Assembly (NCBI GenBank): GCA_900312665.1
Contig: ONZQ02000006.1
Span: forward strand, 453,981-517,980
Direction: 5' to 3'
Length of the DNA stretch: 64,000 nt
DNA from: Cephalotrichum gorgonifer
Lineage: Eukaryota > Ascomycota > Sordariomycetes > Microascales > Microascaceae
In this document: piece after piece, positions 57,242 to 64,000 of the stretch
Layout: each line of letters opens with the position of its first letter
Position numbering within the stretch: the stretch's first letter is position 1
Position numbers and translations under genes: made by a program
The notes under the pieces: generated by a model
The model's database searches: none
Told to the model about the DNA's origin: nothing
The model's input: only the letters and a program-made list of their open reading frames with translations

Positions 57242-58150
57242 ATGAACGGTCTCCGAGTTGGTCTCCCAAGGTTAAAGGCCCCGACTGTGGCCCTCCGGCC
57301 ATGGACTAGGTAAGCTACCAAACAAACACCCTGTCCCCCAATTGCGCCCTACGCAGGAAAACGAAGCTTCCTAACCATTTGAACGTATGGATCTAGCCGG
57401 TTCACCCTCCGCCCTTCCCAGCTCCCCGCCCTCTCCTCCCCGCCGACCCTCCTCCGCCCCCTCAGCACCACCCCCGCGAACCTCAAGAAGCACAAGCCGA
57501 CGAAGCAGTCGGCTCCGGCGCCCACCCAAGCCACCACCTCCTCCCACGACGGCGAGGATGCCGGGCCGGCCGCCAACCCCGAGGACCCCCACAACTTCTC
57601 CGACGTGACGGCGCGCTTCGGCCACCTCTCGACGCGGTTCCAGGCGGAGCTGAAGCAGGCGCGGCAGGGCGGGGCCCTGAACCCGGCCTCGCTCTCCGCG
57701 CTGAGCGTGCCGACGCGCGAGGGGGCCTTCCCCCTCCGCGAGCTGGCGCAGGTGGTCCCTCGCGCCAACAGGACCGTCTCGCTGCTCGTCAACGACGCGG
57801 CGCACGTCAAGCCCGTCATGAGCGCCATACAGGCCTCGCCCGCCTTCAACCAGCAGCCTCAGCGGGACCCGGAGAACGAGCTGGAGCTGGTGATGAAGGT
57901 CGAGGTCGAGAGGCCCGAGGAGATCAAGAAGCGCCTGAAGGAGGTGTGCCACCTGTGGAGGGAGAGGGTGAGGGGCGTGAGGACCAAGAGGGACAAGGTC
58001 ATCAGCGCGTGGAAGAAGGACGGCACCGTCACGGCGGACGTGAGCAAGAAGCTGGGCACCGAGTTGACGAACCTCATGAAGAAGGAGCTGGCGGCCGTGG
58101 ATAAGGCGGAGACGCAGGCTGTCGCCCAGGTTGGTAGGTCGATGGGATGA
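57242..58150 (+). CDS. Mitochondrial ribosome recycling factor
   Basis: Two exons, 57242-57309 and 57397-58150, giving 273 residues; the 87-nt intron has GTAAGC, a CTAAC branch and TAG. Exon 1 supplies a basic, acid-free leader (MNGLRVGLPRLKAPTVALRP), a typical mitochondrial presequence. After a low-complexity linker the RRF body starts at DVTARFGHLSTRFQAEL and includes LRELAQVVPRANRTVSLLV and ERVRGVRTKRDKVISAWKK; the last matches the conserved RRNIRR-like Arg/Lys block. RRF, with EF-G2, splits mitoribosomes after termination. Without exon 1 the frame is closed upstream by a TGA, which supports the splice. Confidence 0.92.
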
Positions 58151-58468
58151 GAAACCGAACAGGGGGGGAACTAACTCCCAATTGGCCGGGCTGTACGATA
58201 TGGAAACTTGGAGAAAACGCGTTCGAAAGTGACTGCGCACTGGAATATAAATGTATACGAATCAATACAAAATGCATATGAAAAAAAAAGAAGACAAACA
58301 TTTGTTGAGGTTCTACAAAAATCTTAGAGAAACTGGAATATACATGATTATACAATGAACCTCTCTACCCATCCCCCTGGGCATTCCGCCACATGATGCC
58401 ACACTAACTATACAGGCCCTACACCCCTACCCTCTCCACACCCTCTCCATCCCAACCTTCCCGTAAAC
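58151..58468. other. Convergent intergenic region
   Basis: 318 nt between the RRF gene and the RG-rich protein gene. An A-rich tract is at 58276-58290. Nothing else seen. Confidence 0.5.
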
Positions 58469-59644
58469 TCAAGCCTTCACCCTAGCCTTCCCCTTTCCTT
58501 TGCCCCTCGCCTTGACCGGCTCGGGGGCCGCCTGCTCCTTCACCTTCGGCTTAGCCTGCCTCGCCTTCGCCTTGGCGACCAGCTGCGCGAGCTTGGCCTC
58601 AAACTTATCCACCTGCTGGCCCTGGTACGTGCCCTCCTTCCTCAGCGCGTTCCTCGCCGTCCCGACGACGTCTTCATACGTCGTGGCCTCGACGGCCGCG
58701 TACTCGCCCAGCACGGCGCTCTTCAGCACGGCCTCCTTGACGGCCTCCTCAGGCATCCCGACCTCGCCCTGCGTCGCGAGGGCCTCCCTCGCGCTCAGGT
58801 CCGTGAAGAACGCGGCCCCGTCGGCCCGGAACCGGCGGTACATGTCCTCGGCGTTGATGACGGGGTTCGGGTCGACGTAGCCCCTGGCGATGAGCCTCAT
58901 GCTCGTCGTGGCGGCCGCGAGGCGGCCCAGCGGGTTCGAGTCGGTCGCGACCTCGGGCAGGTAGGGCCCCAGGGTCCCGATGTCCGTCGTGGGCTTGTAC
59001 TTGGTCGCGTACCCGACCTCCCTCGCGAGCCGCGCCTGCCTCTCCTCGAGCGTCTCGGGCTCCTTGGGGCCCTGCCTCCGCCGGGCGGAGAGGTCCTCGT
59101 CCTTGGCGGCCCCGTCACCGCCGCTGCGCTTCGCGCCCCCCCTGCCCCTGCCTCGGCCACCTCGCCCTCCCCGGGCTCCCTCGGCGCCCCGGAAGGATCC
59201 GCGGCCTCGGAACCCCTGGGTCCCCGCACCCCTGAGCGATCCTCGCCCGCGGAGTCCCTCAACCCCCGCGCCCCGGAACGCGCCTCGCCCGCGGAACCCC
59301 TCGGCGCCTCCTAGGCCGCCGCCTCGTGCCCGCCGCGGCAGGCTCTGCAGGTTCAGGACCTTCCCCCTCGGCGCGCCCCCCAGCGCACCAGCCGCTCCCC
59401 TAGAGGGAGACTGGCTCAGAATGGAATTGACATCCCTCGATGTCCTCTCAGACCTCTGGGCGAAGGTGGGTCGCGATGACGACGACGACGTGTTGTCGTT
59501 CCCGGCGGCGAAGGTAGGTCGCGAAGATGAGTTGTCGTTCTCGGCGGCGAAGAATTGGCTTGTCGTGAAGGAGCGGACGGTCTCCTTTGCGCGGTAGAAT
59601 TCGGCCCTGGTCAGGCCATGGGCCGGGCGGAGGATTCGGCTCAT
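58469..59644 (-). CDS. RG-rich, probably mitochondrial protein of unknown family
   Basis: Intronless, 391 residues. The N-terminus (MSRILRPAHGLTRAEFYRAK, then VRSFTTSQFFA) looks like a mitochondrial presequence with a typical cleavage region. A central block of about 80 residues is built from repeated Gly-Phe/Leu-Arg-Gly-Arg-Gly units, ending in GGRGGRGRGRGGAKRSGG, which suggests RNA binding. The C-terminal 200 residues are more ordered (EERQARLAREVGYATKYKP, LGPYLPEVATDSNPLGRLAA, YRRFRADGAAFF), with a Lys/Ala-rich basic tail. A mitoribosome-associated role is conceivable from these traits and from lying next to the RRF gene, but I recognise no ribosomal protein family. Confidence 0.75.
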   Translation of the reverse strand: MSRILRPAHGLTRAEFYRAKETVRSFTTSQFFAAENDNSSSRPTFAAGNDNTSSSSSRPTFAQRSERTSRDVNSILSQSPSRGAAGALGGAPRGKVLNLQSLPRRARGGGLGGAEGFRGRGAFRGAGVEGLRGRGSLRGAGTQGFRGRGSFRGAEGARGGRGGRGRGRGGAKRSGGDGAAKDEDLSARRRQGPKEPETLEERQARLAREVGYATKYKPTTDIGTLGPYLPEVATDSNPLGRLAAATTSMRLIARGYVDPNPVINAEDMYRRFRADGAAFFTDLSAREALATQGEVGMPEEAVKEAVLKSAVLGEYAAVEATTYEDVVGTARNALRKEGTYQGQQVDKFEAKLAQLVAKAKARQAKPKVKEQAAPEPVKARGKGKGKARVKA

Positions 59645-59951
59645 TGTAGTCGACTGTGGTGTGTGGGTGGAGAGAATTGGTTCTTCTCCCTGGTTCTGGC
59701 TTGCTTGATGGAGTTGGAGCTGGTGTGAGGTTCTTGAAATTTTTGGGTTGGTTGGATTATGTAATCCGAACACGACATCCGAGTACATGCGCGCGCAGAC
59801 ACCAAAAGGAGAGGACGACGAATTTAGTTTCACAGGACAGACAGGGGTTGCTAGGCGCTAGGTAATAGCGCTAATCTTCATCAAAAAGCTGTCGAAAGCC
59901 CAAATCTCTCGATTTACTACATATTACGAAAGCAGAATTGTAGATACTCCA
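59645..59951. other. Intergenic region
   Basis: 307 nt between the start of the RG-rich protein gene and the 3' end of the dehydrogenase gene, both minus. No feature seen. Confidence 0.5.
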
Positions 59952-61799
59952 CTAACTCTGCAGCGGCTTCCCCATCCCTCCGAGCGTGACGGTCTTGATG
60001 GTCTGGAACTCCTCGATCCCGTACTTCGACCCTTCCCTCCCGAACCCAGACTCCTTCACGCCGCCGAACGGCGAGGCGGTGTCTGAGATGATGCCCGTGT
60101 TGACGCCGACCATGCCCACCTCGAGCGCCTCGGCGACGCGGTAGATCCTCGCCGCGTCCGCCGAGAACACATAGCCCGCAAGTCCCACCTCGGCGTCGTT
60201 CGCGCGCCTCACGACCTCGGCCTCGGTCGCAAACTTGAACAGCCCCGCGACGGGCCCGAACGTCTCCTCCGTCGCGAGCGTCATGTCGGCGCTCATGCCC
60301 GTCAGCACAGTCGGCATGAAGAAGGTCCCCGGCGCCAACCCCGCGTCGCCTCGCGTGCCCCCGACAACGCACACGGCACCCTTGCTCTGAGCGTCGCGCA
60401 CATGCTCCTCGACCTTGGAAACGGCACGCTCGTGGATGAGCGGGCCGTGCGTGATGCCGTCCTCGAAGCCGTTGCCGATGGTGAACTTCTCCACCTCGGC
60501 GGCGAACCGTCGGGCGAACTCGTCGTAGATGCCCTCCTGGACGTAAAGCCTGTTGGCACAGACGCAGGTCTGGCCCGAGGAGCGGAACTTGGAGGCGAGC
60601 GCGCCGGCGATGGCGACGTCGATGTCGGCGTCGTCAAAGACGATGAAGGGTGCGTTGCCGCCGAGCTCAAAGGATAGCTTCTTCACGGTGCCGGAGGCCA
60701 GCTTCATAAGGAGCTTCCCGACGGCCGTGGAGCCGGTGAAGGAGAGCTTTTTGATGGAGGGGGACGTCGCGAGGAGCTCGCCCACCCGTGGGGTGTTGTC
60801 TAGGGTCGTGATGAAGTTCACGACGCCCTTGGGGATGCCGGCCCTGACGGATAGCTCGGCGATGGCGAGGGATGTGTAGGGCGTCTCGCCGGGGACCTTG
60901 CAGACGACGGTGCACCCGGCGGCTAGCGCGGGGCCGATCTTTCGCGTGATCATGGCGGCGGGGAAGTTCCACCTGTTATATCCCAGTGCATCCGTAAGCA
61001 GCCACTCTCGACATCCTATACGCGACCACCAAAGGGGTGGAAAACCTACGGCGTGATAAGGCCACAGACCCCGACGGGCTCTCTGATCGTAAACACCCTA
61101 TTTCCGGGAACGGAGGTGGGGATAGTGTCCCCGTAGGCCCTCGGTGCCTCTTCACTAAACCACTCGAAGAAGTTGGCAGCGTACGTAACCTCGCCCCTCG
61201 CGTCGGCCAGCGGCTTGCCATTCTCCCACGTAATGAGAGCCGCCAGGTCGTCGGCGTTCTCCATCATGAGGTCGTACCACTTCCGGAGCAGCTTGGACCT
61301 CTCGCGGCCCGTCTTGGCGCGGAAGGAGGGGAGGGCCTCCTCGGCAGCGGTGATGGCTGCTTGGGCGTCGTCGACGTCGCATTCGGCCGAGGTGCCGATG
61401 AGCTTGGTGGTGGCGGGATCTGGATACCTGTGAGCAGCGGATGGCCGGGAATTGGGACGCAGGGGTGCGCGACTAACCTCTCACTTCGAACGTTTTCCCC
61501 GACTTCGCCGGGGTCCATTCGCCGTTGACGAAGAAGGCATTCTGCTTCAGCAGCGTCGGGTCCTTGAGCTATACGTATTGCCAAAACTCGTATTAATATA
61601 TGATGCGGACCTCGAGCAAACAAGTTGTGGAAGGAGGGCAGAGGGTAGAGGGCAGCAGCCGATGTCTTACCATGGGTACCATGTTGGAAGCGAGTCTCAC
61701 GAAGTTATAGGATTGAGAAATCGAGGGGCGGAAGCTGTTTCTTAGAGGCCTTGTAGCAAGGACAGCGCGGGGTAGCACTTTTTGTACTGCCAGGACCAT
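59952..61799 (-). CDS. Succinate-semialdehyde dehydrogenase, mitochondrial-type
   Basis: Aldehyde dehydrogenase that oxidises succinate semialdehyde to succinate with NAD(P)+ at the end of the GABA shunt. Four exons: 61799-61671, 61568-61478, 61419-61050 and 60972-59952, giving 536 residues. Exon 1 encodes a basic presequence (VQKVLPRAVLATRPLRNSF). The exon 2/3 join uses a GTTAGT donor to restore KTFEVRDPATTKLIGT. Catalytic motifs are SFELGGNAPFIVF with the general-base Glu, and SSGQTCVCANRLYV with the nucleophile Cys followed by a second Cys, as in regulated SSADH enzymes. SFTGSTAVGK marks the nucleotide site. SPFGGVKESGFGREGSKYG completes the family core. The SSADH call follows from these motifs over other ALDH classes. 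Confidence 0.93.
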
Positions 61800-62558
61800 T
61801 ATCTATCTCCGATAATGGATGAGATACGCCCCGGCAACTTGGTGGTTGTTACCGTTTAAGCGTCTCGTAGGCGGGGCGGCGGGGCGAGGGGCGAGTTGGA
61901 TACACCGAGGGAAACTGAGACGTGTCTGTCGTACGATTGTTCAAGGGTAAGTGGCCAATTGCGTGGCAACGGCTATTAGAGGTGGAAGGAATATTGGGGG
62001 GTAATGTAATGCGCGAAGTGTTATGATGTGTGATGGAGGGAAGGGAGGTGGAATTGGCGACTCCGCGAGCTTCTTGATGATCCGATGACGGGGGTCAGCT
62101 GTCGGTCCGTTTCGGTGAATCGGCTCCTAGTACCCCGCCTTCTCCACAATAGCTTGACGCAGTGGCGCCTAGCGTCGGCCACCCTTTCGCGCCGGATTCG
62201 TCCGCACCTAGAAGCTACCCGAGGCAAGTCAGATTTATGGCTCGAAGGACCCTTGATAGACTCGACATCGGAGGGGCAACCTGCGAATAAGAATCATGTT
62301 GCTCCAATTCTCCATCTTCGAGATATGTAAGGGAGACGATCATGTTTCCGTATCATACAACTAAGCCAAATCCCAGCTATCCATATGTCCAAACCGGAAC
62401 TCCGTCACATTATGCAATCCTTTCCCGAACATATGAAACTCCATCGAGTCCAACAACAGACGCCCCTAACAAGCTCAGCAGCGACTTTTCTGCACACAAG
62501 CAGTAGAAGACACTGACTATCCAGCTTCCCCGTCGCAGCATCCAGCACCCAGCATCCC
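61800..62558. other. Intergenic region upstream of the dehydrogenase
   Basis: 0.76 kb between the dehydrogenase start and the 3' end of the membrane-protein gene (both minus). No gene or RNA supported. Confidence 0.5.
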
Positions 62559-63509
62559 TCAGGCAAACCTGCCCGGGCCCTTCCGATCTAGCGTGCGGAA
62601 GGCCATCGTCCGCGGGGTAAACGGCACCCCAGGGGTCGTGGGCGAAGGTCCCCTGACGCCCTGCATCTCCCACTCCGGGCTCTTGCCCTTGCGTATCGAC
62701 TCGCCGTCGTTCTCCTCGTCGCCCTCGTTCATCTTGTCGAGCTCGTTTGGAAGCATGGAGTGGATGGCGAGGCCGAGGTTGCAGAGGTAGATGAACCTGG
62801 AAGGATTGTTAGAACAAAGGCCGCCTTCTATGGTGAAGGAGGGGGACCGGCGACTTACAGCATGAAGACAGTGACGGCAAAGGTGCCCTTGGCCAGGTAG
62901 CAGAGCTTGACTGCGCGGTATGGTTTCGCGATGTCGCACCCCATCCGGATGTACCACGCCACGGGACTCGGCCGGGTAGGGTCGGCGTAGTCCGGTCCCG
63001 CCTGCCCGTAGACGCTGGTGGCCCAGAGGGCGACCAAGGAGAAGTTAATGAAGACTGCCACGAGGGGGTACCAGAGCTTCATGATGAACGCAATGAGCTT
63101 CACGAGCAGGAAGAAGAGGACGATGACGGAGATTGCGACGTTGAAGTTGGTTAGGCTAAATAGTTCGAGTCAGCTCCATCTCCCTCTTCCGTCATTGATT
63201 CTCATTTTGGCAGTTGCTTTTGCGATTCGGAAGAAAGGGGATGGGGGGCAGGATCCATCCTTACCTCTGCGACCAGACAAAGGGAACTGTGGGTAGTGGC
63301 TTGTAGTTGGCGTAGGCGTAGAGTATCATGTTCGGGTTCGAGTTGAGCCCGTGGTCGTAGCCGATCTGCCAGAATTTGGTGCGGTAGAGGTCCGGCTGCT
63401 CGATGCCGAAGAGGACGAGGGCTGTGATCATGCCCGCGAGCTCGAACAACATGAGAATCCACATGGGCCTCTGGAGGCGCCATTGCCTATGGAGGATGCG
63501 GTAGGCCAT
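62559..63509 (-). CDS. Conserved fungal membrane protein with about four helices
   Basis: Three exons: 63509-63265, 63155-62859 and 62796-62559, giving 259 residues; introns are 109 and 62 nt. The start is the ATG at 63509; upstream in-frame sequence holds no usable Met. Hydrophobic segments are WILMLFELAGMITALVLFG, AISVIVLFFLLVKLIAFIM, YPLVAVFINFSLVALWAT and a last one across the exon 2/3 join (GTFAVTVFMLFIYLCNLGLA). A loop carries DYADPTRPSPVAWYIRMGCD. The C-terminal 60 residues are polar with Ser/Thr-Pro sites (SPTTPGVPFTPRTM) and would be cytoplasmic. The layout recalls MARVEL-type four-helix proteins, but I cannot assign the family. Confidence 0.85.
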
Positions 63510-64000
63510 CTTTGCGTTGTCTATCGGGTTGCTGTAGTTATTTGTTTTCGAGTCCCGGCCGATAGAACTTCTCCCCTTGTGATTCGCGAAGGTATTCGAT
63601 GTCGAAAGGGATGGAATGGACCAGCTATGCTTTCGATGGCAGCAAGGTGGGAGAAATGACGTTTTTCATCCAAGGGAGATTTTGGTCGCACGAGCTGAAG
63701 GGGCGGTGGGAGATACCAGCCTCCTTTCAAAGGAATGAGATATTTCCTTTTCCGCGACGACTTCTTCTTCCCTTTTTGCCCGGTTTTGCGATGGATAACC
63801 TTCGCCGTCAAGGAAGTTCTTCACATTGGCGAATTTGACTGCAGGAGGAAGAAGGAGAAGGGGGGCTGCTGCGGCGAGTCGAGAAGGGGGGGTGTTGAAG
63901 AAAAAGGCCCGTTATCGATGCAGCCGCCGAAGATCGAGGTTCGTTTCCGAGTGAGTAAAATGGGGCCTTTTCCTCCCAACAGGTTAAACGGACTTGGGGG
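63510..64000. other. Upstream region of the membrane-protein gene to the window edge
   Basis: Contains the presumed promoter and long 5' leader. An acceptor-like CAG stands 25 nt before the start codon, so a 5'-UTR intron is possible. Pyrimidine-rich on the minus strand around 63840-63900. Confidence 0.45.

Overview
The window is a stretch of nuclear genome from a filamentous ascomycete (Pezizomycotina; Sordariomycetes is my best guess, not proven). The signs are protein genes with GC-rich coding exons broken by short introns (47-158 nt), GTRNGT-type donors and CTAAC/CTGAC-like branch sites close to the AG, an intron-bearing tRNA, and families typical of filamentous fungi (PA-domain EDEM mannosidase, RGS protein with membrane segments, ankyrin-NACHT proteins, CYP7/8-like P450). 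All gene models below were spliced by hand from reading frame continuity and family motifs. One assembly gap (N run) lies at 27145-27491.

Layout. 1-24.0 kb is a mostly housekeeping segment: importin-11/Kap120 (partial, minus), PEX2 (plus), EDEM/Htm1-like alpha-mannosidase (plus), adenine phosphoribosyltransferase (minus), a 5.9 kb gene-poor stretch, a 611-residue multi-pass membrane protein (minus), a Gfo/Idh/MocA oxidoreductase (minus), a YvcK/CofD-like protein (plus) and an RGS-domain membrane protein (minus). 24.0-41.3 kb is sparser: a possible N-myristoylated DUF7770-like protein (plus), a small secreted protein (minus), an orphan cytochrome P450 (plus), a single-pass cell-surface glycoprotein with a proline-rich tail (plus) and a fumarylacetoacetate-hydrolase-family enzyme (minus), with long empty intergenic stretches carrying recurrent TACTCG/TACTTG hexamers.

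41.3-56.0 kb is the accessory part. It holds a decayed Mutator-like (MULE) transposase, then a head-to-head pair: a roughly 1,860-residue NLR-like protein (degenerate alpha/beta hydrolase, degenerate NACHT, long ankyrin array, C-terminal ZZ zinc finger; minus) and a 953-residue ankyrin-like/subtilisin-like protease (plus), followed on the same strand by a 461-residue protein of unknown family that looks beta-rich with a C-terminal helical segment. The grouping resembles fungal self/non-self or immune-like loci in which a sensor, a protease and an effector or substrate are linked. It is the best candidate for an undescribed system here. The NLR-like protein is unusual because three catalytic signatures (hydrolase nucleophile elbow, Walker A, Walker B) are lost while the frame is kept over more than 1,500 codons.

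56.9-64 kb returns to housekeeping: tRNA-Val(UAC) with a 15-nt intron, mitochondrial ribosome recycling factor (plus), an RG-rich mitochondrial-looking protein (minus), succinate-semialdehyde dehydrogenase (minus) and a conserved four-pass-like membrane protein (minus).
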